DNA of 64,000 bases, taken from the NCBI GenBank assembly GCA_037783545.1, contig JBBELK010000068.1:2232001-2296000 (forward strand), in the 5' to 3' direction. This document shows, one piece after another, positions 50,201 through 60,720 of this stretch. Positions within the stretch are counted from its first letter, which is position 1. Each line of letters starts with the position of its first letter. Made by a program: the position numbers and the translations under genes. The notes beneath the pieces were generated by a model. It had not been told where the DNA came from and ran no database searches. It saw only the letters and a list, made by a program, of their open reading frames with translations. Origin of the DNA: Henricia sp. BOLD:AAB3569 (lineage: Eukaryota > Echinodermata > Asteroidea > Spinulosida > Echinasteridae).

Positions 50201-53200
50201 ACACAGCGCCCATGCCACGGACGTATATATACGTCCGTGGCCCATGCATTTTGGACCGCGTAGATGCAAACCAAAAATAAGTAAATCGTTTGCAAACGAT
50301 CTAAATAATTTCATCTTTACGGATTATTTTCTGGTAAAATTATATCATTTTGAGCGGAAACCTTTCATTGGGTAGTTGCTATTATTTCAATCTTTATTTT
50401 CAGAACTTTCCCCTGTAAACTCGTCGATTACTTTGTATTATTATTATTATTTCTTTCTGGTATTCATACCAAGGATTCCTCAATAGTGCTCATTGCACTG
50501 TCACTCGTAAGCGTGAGGAAACCCATGAAGAATTATAATTAGAATTAGAAATGGCCAGAGACACTAGGGAATCCCCTTGCTCTTTACGAAAGAATGCTCT
50601 GGGATATTTAAGAGTGCGATACCATTCCTAAAGTTTATTACTGCAGTACTGCAGTACTGCATCAAATTCAGCTCTGGTTTTTTTTCTGAGTATTTGACAA
50701 AAGAGACTATTTATTCAGGTTATGAAACAAAGTTAAACATAACTCTGAAAAATCGAACATAAAATGTTGACAAAGTCCGAGGAACCGAGGCGAGTTCCAC
50801 CGTTGACAGTCTACCGGACAATGCGACATTTAGCCCCACGGCGCGCACACGTTCCAGTGAAATCTTTAGCAGAAAATGAGACATATCCAAAGCAAAAAGC
50901 GGCCAAGTGAAGAGCGAATCGCCTCCGACAAAGTCGTGAGTCTTGCGCGATAGTGAACGGCTGGTAAAGCGTATAACTCGACTATTTTGACGATCTTTTT
51001 TCACAAGGACCATCCAAAAGTTATTGTCGATGATGCTGTATCACTAAATTACAGATGTGCTCAAAATTATTCATATCCTTGTAATTTTTTAGAGTACATT
51101 GTATTTTGAATCATGTTAATAAATGAGCGAGTTGTCTGGCTTACTTATGATAACTAGGCCTATGTGACAAACAGCTGAAAGAATAAAAATAAGTGACATT
51201 TTCTGTAATATATTATTTTGTGTATTTTATTGACATATTTCCAAAAAAAGGTCATGCCATAATTATTCATACCCTTAATAAAGTCACTCTTAATAGACTA
51301 CTAAAGTGAAAACGTCACCCTTTGTGTGTTGCTATGGTTTTTGGGTCTACACTGTTTCCCTGCGCAATACTAATGGACGTTTCAGATTACCAGCGAATGT
51401 TTAGACCCAAAACCATGGCAACCGACGTCACACTTTAGTAGTATAGTCAATGGAAAAGCCTTTGTTTTTTATCACTGCACCTAAACGGTTCCTGTATCGG
51501 CTTACAAGGCTTTGGCATGTTTCCACTGGGATTTTCGCCCACTCCTCCTTCGCAAAAGTCTCAAGGTCATTGAGGTTGGAAGGCTTCTTTGCCGTCACCC
51601 GAGTCTTGAGTTCCCTCCATAGATTCTTCATCGGGTTGAGATACGGGCTTTGACTCGGGCACTCCAGAACGTCCACATGGTTGTCCTCGAACCATTTCGT
51701 GACTGCCTTGGCAGTATGTTTGGGATCGTTGCCCTGCATGGTAGGTCGAATGCTGACCAAGCTGGAGTTTCTCAGCGAACTACTTTTGTTTTCATCGATG
51801 ATCTTATTGTACTGCTCCCTTTTCATGATTCCAACCACTTTGACGAGATTCCCAGTACCATTTGCCGAGAAGCATCCCCACATGATGCTACCACCTCCAT
51901 GCTTGACGGTTGGGACCGTGTTCTTTGGATTGTACGCTTCCCCTTTCTTTCGCCAGACATAAGCAACATCCATGTGCCAGAAAAGCTTAATTTTTGTCTC
52001 GTCTGACCACAGAATCGATGACCAAAAGCTTGGATCCTTGTCCAGGTGTGCTTTAGGGAAGGCCAGACGAGCTTCCCGATGTCTCTGACTCAGGAGTGGC
52101 GTCTTTCTAGGTCGGCGGACATGGAGACCTCCCTGATGCAATGTTCGCCGAGGTGTCTGCCTGGATATCTTGGTCCCAGACTCGCCAAGGCTGTTAAGGA
52201 GACCATTCATGGTGATGTGGGGATTGTTGCTGGCTTCTCGGCACACTTTTCTTGCCAGACGAGGTGACACGTTTGACTTACGACCACACCTTTTAAGGTT
52301 TCTCACGGTGTGGAACTCCTTGTACTTCCTAATTATGCTCTGAACGGTGGAAACTCGCACTCTAAACTGCTTCGAAAGGGCCTTGTAGCCTTTCCCTTCT
52401 TTGTGACCATTGACAATAGTTCTCTTTTCTTTGCCATGCTCACCAGAAACTGAGAATGAAGGCGTAAGCTCCCCTCACTTTATAGCCTACAAGCAGTATT
52501 CTATGACATTCTTTGATTTAAATTTAATTGAACAGATATGTTAATGATTCAAATCTTATGCAAACCTGTTAGGACAACTGTTGAACAACAAAAAGGAATC
52601 ATGCACTGGAATGTCGAAAGCAGGTGAATAATTTTGAACAGGCACAAAAAAAGCAAATCTGGACATTGCTATTGTTATGCAAATGATGCTCAGCCAAAAC
52701 ATGTGGTCTTGTGCAAGGCAACTAACTGTCCCGGGATACAGTGAAAGTTCGTTCACAATAGTTTATGGGAGTGAGGAAATTTGAATTTTTTAAAGAATTT
52801 TCAAAGGTTATGAATAATTTTGAGCACATCTGTACGTAAACAGTAGTCCGGTGTGTATACCTTTAATTTGCCCAATCTCGAATGGAAAATATAGTTAAGG
52901 ATAGTATACATGATTGGTAAACTGTTACATATAGTTTTATCCCCCTGTGTGATTGAAGACATGCATGATTAAAACCAACCTGAGCAAAAACCAGCTCCGT
53001 ACATCGTCTAACTTTTGAGAAAACAGTCAAAAAAGGGTTTGCAGTCATTTCGCCCCAAAACCACTTCGCCCTGAACCACGGCCTGTGCACGTTGTTTTGG
53101 GATGAAGTGGCTTTTGAGCGAAGTAGTGTTTGGACGAAGTGGTTTGGGGCGAAATGGCACTTGGGCGAAGTGGTTAAGAACGAAGTGGTCCAAGGCGAAA

Positions 53201-53929
53201 TGATTTTTCGTCTCGTAAGACGAAAAATAAATGTTTTGCTCAATTCTCAAAGACTATAGCACTTTAGACAAAACTATTTCAGGGGAAGTTTTCTACCGTC
53301 ATCGTGTTTATATATCGTGTATAAGTAATGTGTAAATCTGTGAACATTTCTGTTTCTTCGAGATACAAATCATGCGTACTGCCTTTAAGTCTAAGATTGA
53401 GCAATGAGAGAGGAAAGAAAAAACAGTGGTGTAAGATATTAAAAAATTATACCACAAGTATTTCTTCCAATGCTCTGTTTGGCTGCAGTTTCCCATCAGC
53501 AAAGGTATACGCTATTAAGAGTTGCGAGAACAAAATGTCCGTCCCCGAAACTCGTGGTTAGTCTCACTTTAAGGCACCAATATTGCTTTTTTTCTGTCCC
53601 GTAATTTGACAGAATAAATTAAGAGCGAGCACGGGAGGTCTGACTTGGGCAAGTCTACGCCTTGAATTGTTGACAGTAATTGTTCGATAACTAAATGTTG
53701 GTCGATTTCTTTTCTCGTTTGAATGCAAATAATTTTTCTACAAATTCATCAATAAAAACAAAACAACTTATTTTTCGAGGTGCCACACCCAAAACGCACG
53801 GACTGTAGAGCCTTAATAAATAGACATATACTCACGCGTAAGTTGAGCATGTGCGTGGTAATGACAAAGGACCATCATCAAGAGAAGAACGCGCCCAAAA
53901 TCGCCCGCTGAAAACATCCACGGATTCAT
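46965..53929 (-). CDS. Secreted F-type lectin-like (FTP) plus PAN/apple domain protein (5 exons, 279 aa)
   Basis: Five coding exons on the minus strand join in frame (840 nt with stop): 53836-53929, 49694-49798, 48833-48925, 48085-48348, 46965-47248. Residues 1-29 are a signal peptide with a VLLLMMVLC core and an AHA cleavage region. Residues 34-178 resemble a fucolectin/tachylectin-4/pentraxin-1 domain: SNAVDGN at 53-59, a V-D strand at 77-78, and an ending V-T-L-D-I...L-K-I-A-E-V-E-V typical of F-type lectins. Residues 186-279 are a Thr/Pro linker and a PAN/apple-like domain with Cys232, 236, 242 and 254. Likely a secreted recognition or adhesion protein. The sugar-contact motif is altered (RKTGCGEQ instead of the usual RxDCCxER), so fucose binding is doubtful. 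Confidence 0.8.
47249..48084 (-). other. Intron 4 of the FTP-PAN gene
   Basis: Carries a repeat that recurs near 63545-63720 (GGACATACCGGCTTTGTTGG and CACGTGA), which continues to about 47785. Otherwise nothing recognised. Confidence 0.55.
48085..48348 (-). CDS. FTP-PAN gene, exon 4: end of FTP domain
   Basis: Residues 98-185: V-I-R-A-G, a cysteine pair around the loop, R-Y-V-T-L-D-I and L-K-I-A-E-V-E-V. Acceptor CTTGAAG is weak but gives the right phase and family alignment; donor ACAAA|GTAAGT, phase 1. Confidence 0.8.
48455..48797. repeat. Triplet-repeat tract (GCT/GCC/GCA-type) in intron 3 of the FTP-PAN gene
   Basis: About 340 bp built from NNG/CNG triplets such as CTGCTG and CCGCTG, with a 21-bp sub-repeat containing CCGTGGTCACTGCCACTG near 48690-48760. 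All three plus-strand frames and two minus-strand frames stay open for about 75-219 codons, which is a composition effect. Splice sites on either side remove it from the FTP coding sequence. Confidence 0.85.
48833..48925 (-). CDS. FTP-PAN gene, exon 3: FTP domain core
   Basis: Residues 67-97. Contains L-R-V-D-M (for W-x-V-D-L) and ITITLRKTGC, aligning to the I-x-I-x-N-R-x-D-C-C strand of F-type lectins. Acceptor CTTGCAG, donor TGCG|GTAAAA, phase 1. The frame stays open past the donor into a Ser/Gly-coding triplet tract. Confidence 0.82.
49053..49330. other. Intron 2 of the FTP-PAN gene
   Basis: AT-rich, with a GGGTCCGCATTTTGTCACGC stretch and no recognised element or exon. The remainder up to 49693 is also without family resemblance. 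Confidence 0.4.
49694..49798 (-). CDS. FTP-PAN gene, exon 2: start of FTP domain
   Basis: Residues 32-66: GKPAYLSTT...YVASNAVDGN, the G-K-x-A-x-x-S...A-x-N-A-V-D-G opening of F-type lectins. Acceptor TTCGACAG, donor AGTG|GTAAGA, phase 1. Confidence 0.88.
50549..50620 (-). mobile_element. SINE-like tail fragment, copy 3
   Basis: GGCCAGAGACACTAGGGAAT and AAAGAATGCTCTGGGAT match the SINE-like tails at 29235-29475 and 39536-39790. Only about 70 bp remain. Confidence 0.5.
51293..51445. mobile_element. S-family MITE nested in the Tc1 element
   Basis: About 150 bp with ends TAATAGACTACTAAAGTG and CACTTTAGTAGTATAG. It sits at the 3' end of the transposase frame, and the last codons and stop of the frame lie inside it. 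Confidence 0.8.
51428..52430 (-). pseudogene. Tc1 transposase, inactivated
   Basis: The long open frame covers most of the transposase: helix-turn-helix (VRVSTVQSIIRKYKEF), first catalytic Asp in WSDET, then HGGGSIMWGCF, NDPKHTAK and PSQSPYLNP. Two of three catalytic residues are lost: the second Asp is Gly (codon 51731-51733, MQGNDPKHT) and the Glu is Lys (codon 51626-51628, NPMKNLW). The N-terminal codons (52361-52430, from an ATG near 52434) are in another frame. The C-terminus runs into the S-family MITE. Confidence 0.93.
52893..53290. repeat. R3 repeat, copy 3, with the longest 16-bp tandem array
   Basis: Same body as 16313-16640. From about 53095 to 53205 it carries seven degenerate 15-16 bp units based on GAAGTGGTTTGGGGC, then the TTTTCGTCTCGTAAGACGAA hairpin. 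Confidence 0.65.
53836..53929 (-). CDS. FTP-PAN gene, exon 1: signal peptide
   Basis: Starts ATG at 53929 and encodes residues 1-31, with hydrophobic core VLLLMMVLCHY and likely cleavage after HAHA. The donor is ACGC|GTGAGT and it ends in phase 1, matching the next exon. Confidence 0.75.
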
Positions 53930-54025
53930 CTTGGAAATGGCGCATCTAAACCATCTGGTGCTGTCGCGATTCATTTCTCAAAATAATTGTGATCCCAAAC
54001 TAAAGGCCCCCAAACCAGGACCAAA

Positions 54026-54033
54026 ATTATAAA
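54026..54033 (-). promoter_or_regulatory. Possible TATA box of the FTP-PAN gene
   Basis: The minus strand reads GTTTATAATT about 97 bases before the ATG at 53929, leaving a short 5' UTR if transcription starts some 30 bases downstream. Single-motif evidence in AT-rich DNA, so weak. Confidence 0.25.
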
Positions 54034-54525
54034 CAACTCTGATGTTTGCCCTGTATAGAGTCACATAAAACCTGAGGCAAGGTTGAGTTTCGAGTTGAAT
54101 CGCAGGAATGTTGAAAATAGAAAACGCACTAATATCAAGTACCGTGCCGACAATTTTGTGAGCGCTGTGCGTGTACGTGTGCAGTATAACTAGTACGTGT
54201 CTTTAATGAATAATTTTTAGGATGACGTCAATTAATGCGTGACGAGATAATTTCATTTGTGACAAACAGAAGGACCTGTCCTTTTCAGAGGTACATTAGT
54301 CCGTTGGGACCTTGAGGGTATTATGAACATTAATCATTAAAGGCTTAGATATTTTAGAGTTTCATTTAAAATAAAAAATGCATTGGATTTTCAAAGATTT
54401 TAAAATATTAATGCATCGTAATGTTTCAGAGGCTAGTTTTCCAGCAATTTTTAAAAATGTTATTTTAGTGTCATGAATCAATAACGGTTTCCTCTGCTAA
54501 TGCCACAATTAAAGGAGCGCGTTGA

Positions 54526-54864
54526 GAGTTTTCAAGAAAAATGGATTTCGTTTTAACCTAACAATCATAAAATACTTCCCCAAAATACTATCCATGTGAA
54601 GAAAACAGGAAAATTGCAGTCTCCAATTTGGATAATAGAAGCAAGAAGGTTGGTGTAAGCACTGCACTGCTTTATGGAACGGATAAATTAGTTGACAAAA
54701 CATCGGTGGTTTTTTTTGACGATATCCTTGAAAATATATGGAGTGAGAACGCGAAATTGCAGACTGGTAATGAGAAAAATATGACGAATGATATGGTATC
54801 AAAATCTCAACACCCATGGGAAAAGTGGAGGGGTCAAAAATATGATCTGGACAAGCTCCTTTAA
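54526..54864 (+). repeat. Dispersed repeat R1, copy 4
   Basis: Near full-length R1, ending GATCTGGACAAGCTCCTTTA. Upstream of the FTP-PAN gene. Confidence 0.7.
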
Positions 54865-55039
54865 ATGAAATTGGCCGCTTGATTGCCGAAATTGGCTGGG
54901 AAACCTATTTCAATAAGGCACGCTGCAAAATACAGCTGCCGTAAAATTAAAAAACCTGAGTGTATAGGCCTACTAACAGGATGCACATAAGGGCCATGCA
55001 GATCCGTGCGTGGAGCTCATTAATTGTTTGCACACCCTC

Positions 55040-55690
55040 AATTAAACCATGGAGAAAGAAAATTATTAAACTGAGGATATAGCGTCTTGGGGCCCATCCT
55101 CTTGCAACAGTGGCCCATTAACGCACTCCGCCACTCCTGCGTACCGAGGCCCTGTTGAAACCGACCCCATTTCGCGGGGGTACAAGCGACAGAAATGTTG
55201 TCGCCTCTGCTGGACCAATCAGGACGCTTGGCAGTGCGTTGCAGGCATTCAAATGTCACGCGCGCAGATTGTAAACACCGTGCATGAATGTGATATGTAC
55301 TCGGTAAGGCTGGCCGTTGTCCGCGTCGGCGATTGGTTGCTATTTAAAGCTTACTGGGGAATCCGTTCCATTACATTCGTCAGCATGCATACCTGTTATT
55401 AATTTGAAAAAACTGCGAAGTAATTTAAGATCGTCGTTTGAAATTTTGGTAGGAATGGGACAGTAATAAGGAACGGAACCCAGTATAATTTCTGGAAAGT
55501 ATAGAAATCGTTTCTTTTCGGCATAACATGACCGAATTGATTAAATTACATCAAAATGATTTGAGCGTGTGTTGGCTCAACACAACAGCCGGCTTACTCC
55601 ACAAATTTGCGTGGATTTCCTCAGGGTATTGTGTCGTCGCTTAGCAGAGTGGAAATTCCATGAGATATCAGGATGCTTGGGGCCGGGCCC
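55040..55690 (+). repeat. Repeat R6, copy 1
   Basis: Shares long stretches with the opposite strand of about 60690-61300, including CTTGCAACAGTG, GCGTCC-type flanks of GACCAATCAGGACGCTTGGC, and TGAGATATCAGGATG. The two copies are inverted and about 5 kb apart. Non-coding. Confidence 0.65.
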
Positions 55691-56017
55691 GCGCCCCAAA
55701 TGTAATATGTTGTAAAAGGGTAGGTGTTATACACAAAGTCTGGTTCGTCCATCCTTACAATGGAAATCATACCGGTGAGAGCACATACAATATTATTATT
55801 ACTGACGATATGCAATATTAAACATTTGGCGTGGCAGTCTTGCTCAAAATCACGGTCAAATCGGGTAAATTCCCGTATACGTTCTACTGATTTTACGTCG
55901 ACAGTTCGTCAATTAGCGTGCAGTGAGCGGCAGGCACCGCTGCCAATGTGCTAATTAAAGGGCTGAAATTAAAGGGATGAAATATATGTTATGGAGCTGC
56001 TCTAGGTATTCATTTGG

Positions 56018-56452
56018 GTCTTTTCACAGTAATGTGGTACATTTGAAAAATAAGTCAATAATTCCTTTCAGATGTCTATAGTTTATCTCAGAATTAAAGA
56101 AATGTCCTTGATTTGTTCTCAGGAGATAACTTTTGCCCAAAAAGGTAAGAAATTGCTGCCACAACATAGGCCTACATTTTTAAAAAAGCTTGTGTACAAA
56201 TGTTCCTATTACGTATGTAACATGGACAGACAATTTTGTGACTTTTTTTTCTCGTCTTTGTTACATTCGTAATAGGAAAATGTGTGCACGGGGTTTTCAC
56301 AAATGTATGTTGTAGGACTATTTTCCTTTTATTTTTTTTTTATTTGCTCAGTTTAGCTTGATAATTTAAAGATAAAATTAAGACATTTGAAGTGAACTGT
56401 GACCTAATATCTTGAATGTTACAGAAATGTACCCCATCACTATGGACAGACC
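56018..56452. mobile_element. R4 palindromic element, copy 2
   Basis: Inverted relative to 13704-14139, ending ATGGACAGACCTTA. Shares AATTGCTGCCACAACATA and TTCCTATTACGTATGTAA. Confidence 0.6.
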
Positions 56453-56459
56453 TTACATG

Positions 56460-57614
56460 TACAGTCATAAAAACCCTATACTTGGAAGTTGTTTCAGTAT
56501 GGGTTAAAATCAAGGTTTGGGTTTTTATGCTGATGCAAATTTACATACATTTTTTTTATGAGCAAGGTTGTGATGTCGCATTAGGCAAACACAGGAAAAT
56601 CTCATTGAACTGTGCACAAAATATTTCAGTATTTTATCCAACTTGCTGAAACTTTTGTAACCCATGATTGTTTGGGTTTGTTTTACATATTGCCTGTATA
56701 GTAAGCCATGTGAAAACTAAGGCTGGAAACTGCAGCAATTTTCCACAATTCCATTTTGAAGTCTTATGTTTTTGCTTTGCTTTTCTGCTGTGTGTTCCTG
56801 AAGTGACATGCACCAAAAAAAGCGCCCTCTTTCTGTGAGTTTCTGTAAAGAATTTTTTAAAGTTGAAAAATGCGATCTTATATTCATGTAGACTGGTTCC
56901 CTTCCACATATTCCACACAGGAGAATATAAGGACAGGTAAAGCGCTTTAATCTGTAACTGGTCGTCTTTGCGCGTGCGCATTGTGTTTTTTTATATTTAA
57001 AAATTGGCCAAGCCCTTTGCTTTAGGCAATGTACTTTATTTACATAATTGGATATGTTCGGCACGCACGGCCAAGTTACAAATGTCAATGCAAAATCTGC
57101 GCACTTACTAAAAAAAAAATATTATAACCACGTGACGGGCAGAATTCTGCCCGTTATGGCTGCCCTTTACCGATCCCTATATTTTCGCAATAAGCGAACC
57201 AATCTATCAGGATCGGGAACCAATCTAATATTCATGGGGCATCAAAATGAACATTATAGTATGTTGTCCTTTTAAACAATAATCCTTCATATGCAGCAAA
57301 AACTGTGCTTATTCAGCATTTCAGTTATTCAGCATTTCAGGATTAAAGGTCATTCAGCATGAGATTGGGAGATTTTCCCGCTGCCACGACCAAATTTTCG
57401 TCCCCAAATAAAATAAAGTTAGGTTGTGCCTATAACACATTATGGCAGACCCAATAAAATCACAAGCGTAGAGAGGTGCAGTTGAAATGTATAGTGCTTT
57501 ACGTTGAATGAGGCAAATTTCGCAGTCCACTAATTTGCAAAATATTGGCATACTGCAGTTGCAAACATTTGTCTTTTTAAAATATGCCTATATATGTCTT
57601 TATATACCTCATGC
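56460..57614. other. No gene recognised
   Basis: Several frames of up to 123 codons exist on the minus strand (56634-57088), but they show no family resemblance and no splice logic. I see no repeats that I can place here. Confidence 0.4.
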
Positions 57615-58060
57615 GTAGATTCCAGTCATCTGATTGGTTAAAAGTGGGGGCATTGAATCGGCTAGACCCGGCGCGTATATGCCCACCGGGCAATAGTCTT
57701 TGCCATGCCCCGGGCATAGTCATTTAGCGGGTTCCGGACGCGCGCATTACATGTGTTAGCATAGCTGTGCACCAACTATGCACGTAAACATTCATCAGGA
57801 CGGTAATGGCGGAATCTCGACGTCCTTTTGTCGTAGATGATGAAGTCCTTAAGAAAGTAAGAGAAGTGGCCTACAGTGAAAACTGTGTCAGGCGAAATGT
57901 GCTACTAAAGTGCCAGCTGATTATGCTACAATGTTTGCTGTAAATATACAACTTTTCCGCCGTAGACCAGCTTCCGAAATCGAAACGCTAAGGACCACTG
58001 TCATGACTGTATGATGTCTCGTTACTTTTAACCAACCAGATGAAAAAAATCTACACATTC
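57615..58060 (+). mobile_element. Inverted-repeat-bounded element with a short ORF
   Basis: CATCTGATTGGTTAAAA near 57628 and TTTTAACCAACCAGATG near 58026 are inverted. Inside, an ATG at about 57807 opens 44 codons beginning MAESRRPFVVDDEVLKK, with a donor-like AAA|GTAAGA after the KK. It could be a first exon of an element-borne or host gene, but no partner exon was found. Confidence 0.35.
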
Positions 58061-58097
58061 GGTATATAAAACAAATATTGACTGCTGTTTATTCGGG

Positions 58098-58214
58098 TCA
58101 TGGTTAAGATTATAGGCCCTCGGTGATCTCGAAGCCATGACTATGCCCCTCGGCTTCCGCCTCGGGGCATAGTCATGGCTTCGAGATCACCTTGGGCCTA
58201 TAATCTTAACCATG
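58098..58214. repeat. 117-bp hairpin
   Basis: GGTTAAGATTATAGGCCC ... GATCTCGAAGCCATGACTAT is mirrored after a CTCGGCTTCCGCCTCGG centre. A half copy lies at 12545-12605. Confidence 0.75.
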
Positions 58215-59470
58215 CCCCTCATTGCAGTCAATATTTGTATAACATAGTCTCATTTCGGTCGTGGCATTCACCTGATACAGTTTTCTTTAGACCAGCTTCT
58301 GTCACGTTTCCTGACTTTGTCACTCATTGCTTCTCTCCACCCAGGAGCAAAATGGGTACCTGTGAGGGCTGTATACTCCCCAGGGAGCTGAGAAGGATTA
58401 AGGAATGATATTACTGAGCCCAATGACCAGGGTAATAATGCAGAAAGCGCATTGCTAGATCCGTCGGATCTGAAATGCGCTATAATATAAGAACTGTGCA
58501 TGTTTATTTATTATTACATACTCCGCAGTACTGGCGGCTCGATTTACAGAATACCTTGTCTTCAAAATGTATGTACATGTAGCTTTATACACGTTTTAAC
58601 TATGACCGTCTTACAAATTAATGAAATTAATTATAAGGACAGATGGAATTCTAAAGAAATCGCAAACGGCAAACGCTGTGACCTCTATACTGAAGGGGGG
58701 AAAAAAGAATTGATCGATTTGTTTTAATTTTTTTCTTTTTGGTCAAATGGAGTTGCTCCAATTTTTTTTTTTTTAATTAAAAAGGAACTATTTTTAATGG
58801 TTATTAAACAAAGCACGATAGAAGTTCGGTACAATATTGCAGTTGTATTCTATAGCCGTTTCGCTGCATTTCGACGGCGATGTCACACATGGTCGCTCCG
58901 GTTTTGAAGAGGTGTTTCCAAAATTCATTTAACTATAATGATATACAAAATGAATAATACAAGGTCATTTTTACACCCTTCCGAATCCTAAAAAAAATTT
59001 TTTTTTTTGTAGACACACTGTTAAACCCCAATACATAATTTGCAGGTTTCCGAAAATTTACTTCCCGAATTAACATTATTCTTTATAGTTATGTCATGCT
59101 TTTGCTCCGGGATTTCGTAAAAACAAGGTTTCATCTGCACATGGGAAGGGCCAATAGATAAGTGTTGTTGTTGTTGTTGTTTTTTTATTAAATTTATGGC
59201 ATCTTCGGCAATAGCCTTGGTTACACTGAAGAGCGGTCATCGATAGTCAAGGGCGTGAGCTAACCCTAACTCGCCTGTTGTCCGTGACATGCAGTGGCGC
59301 GCTACCCCATCGTAAACAGCGACCTCACGTGGCACGAGTTTGTGCAAATTACCTTTAGCGGTATGAACGCCCTGTGTCGTCATGTCAAGCGCGACGATCA
59401 CCTTATGTTTTTCTTTACTTCTGCGCTGGAAGCATTGATGCGTCTTCAGGCTAGTTTATCAACATTCTTC
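58215..59470. other. No gene recognised
   Basis: Low-complexity T/A runs and a short TTG microsatellite (59162-59180). 59280-59430 shares a repeat with 14275-14400 (CAGCGACCTCACGTGGC and CTTATGTTTTTCTTT). Confidence 0.4.
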
Positions 59471-59474
59471 CTTA

Positions 59475-60008
59475 TACCTAAGTCACAATTAATACCTAAG
59501 TCACAATTAAAGCGGAGGCCGGGCGGCGTGTGCGATTTATAGGCATCGGCCGGCGTGTAGAGGTCGGCGAAAGATCGCGCGATTGGGCGGTCACAGTCAC
59601 AATTAAAAGTGCCCCGAACGCTGCCATGGCGGAATGGGGTCGATTTCTTGGCTTGTCCTGCCTATGTCAGTTCGATACCCTGGCCGATTTCCGGCCGGGC
59701 TCCGCCAAGTCGGCCGGACGCCGGGCGGGGCCCGGCCGGCGTCTGGGCAGCGTCTGGGTTGTCTGGGTTGTCAACAATTTGGCCCGGAGCCCGCCAGGCA
59801 TCGACCGATTTATTGGCGATCAGTTTGCGATGCGAAACGCCGCACCAGGTTTTAAGTCCGAGTTAAAAGTAACTCGATGCCCGCCCGATGCCCAAAAATG
59901 ACCCGGCAGCCGCAAGGAGTCCCGTGGGGCCCCGGCCAAAAATGCCTAAAAATTCGTCGCAAACTACTCGCAAACCCATCGCAAGCTAATATTGTGACTG
60001 GGGTATTA
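59475..60008. mobile_element. GC-rich element with AATACCTAAGTCACAATTA-type ends
   Basis: AT-rich ends (AATACCTAAGTCACAATTA and TAATATTGTGACTGGGGTAT, inverted) bracket a strongly GC- and CpG-rich core with repeated GGCCGG, CGGGC and GGCGATC motifs. The composition stands out sharply from the AT-rich surroundings. Open frames inside reflect the composition. Confidence 0.5.
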
Positions 60009-60089
60009 GATATGTTACACTCTTATTCCACGAATCTGTAAAACGTTTTATCTTGCGAATGAAATATATGACTTTAATAAGGAGAAATA

Positions 60090-60720
60090 TACCCAGCACG
60101 ATATGTCGCAAACGGACTCCCCAGGCGCGGATCCAGAGGGGGAGGGGGCGGGGGGAGGGGTGTTGGTGGTAAAAATCCCTTCCTATATACTTCGACACTA
60201 AAAATATAATGCATTTTGTGTGTGTCCGCCTATCCAAAACAAGCTGACATAACAAATCCGAAGGGCAAAACCTTTCCCTGTGGCAAAACCCCCTCCTGGA
60301 AAAATTCATGGATCCGCCCAGGCTGCTCCCCCCTAACACCCCTATACCTCAACACACTCTTCCCTTTTGTTAACGCACTAACTCCCCCCTAAAAACTGAA
60401 AGGAATTCCTTGGAAATTCCTTAGATGTTTGAGACACAATGGGGGAACAATGGTACGGGGATGCCCTCTGCCACATATCGTGCTGCATATGAGTGGAAAC
60501 CTCGAAATGCAAATAATTGTTAACTTGAAAGGCCACCTCAACTGTACCCAGCACGATATGTGGCAAAGGGACTCCCCCTATAACGCCCCTATATCTCAAC
60601 ACACTCTTCCCTTTTGTTAACCGTGACGCACACGCCTCTCCCCTAACAACTGTAAGGAATTTCCTGGAAATTCCTTAGATGTTCGAGACACAATGGGGGA
60701 ACAACATCCTGAGATATCAG
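60090..60720. repeat. Duplicated segments with CCCAGCACGATATGT motif
   Basis: CCCAGCACGATATGT at about 60091 and 60547 is each followed by a CACACTCTTCCCTTTTGTTA segment and a GAAATTCCTTAGATGTT segment; an inverted ACATATCGTGCTG is at 60474 and 61325. This looks like an imperfect duplication about 230-250 bp apart. Confidence 0.55.

Larger units (their letters stand above)
51052..52832 (-). mobile_element. Tc1-family DNA transposon, defunct, in intron 1 of the FTP-PAN gene
   Basis: A 1781-bp element with terminal inverted repeats CAGATGTGCTCAAAATTATT and its inverse, flanked by TA at 51050-51051 and 52833-52834, the standard Tc1/mariner target duplication. It encodes a minus-strand transposase remnant and carries an S-family MITE at 51293-51445. 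Confidence 0.93.

Noticed and set aside
56634..57088. Minus-strand frames of 115 and 123 codons
   Set aside because: Two overlapping frames, no recognisable motif, no signal peptide, and no consistent splice sites.
59530..59901. Overlapping frames of 73-123 codons
   Set aside because: Several frames are open together in the GC-rich element, as expected from composition.
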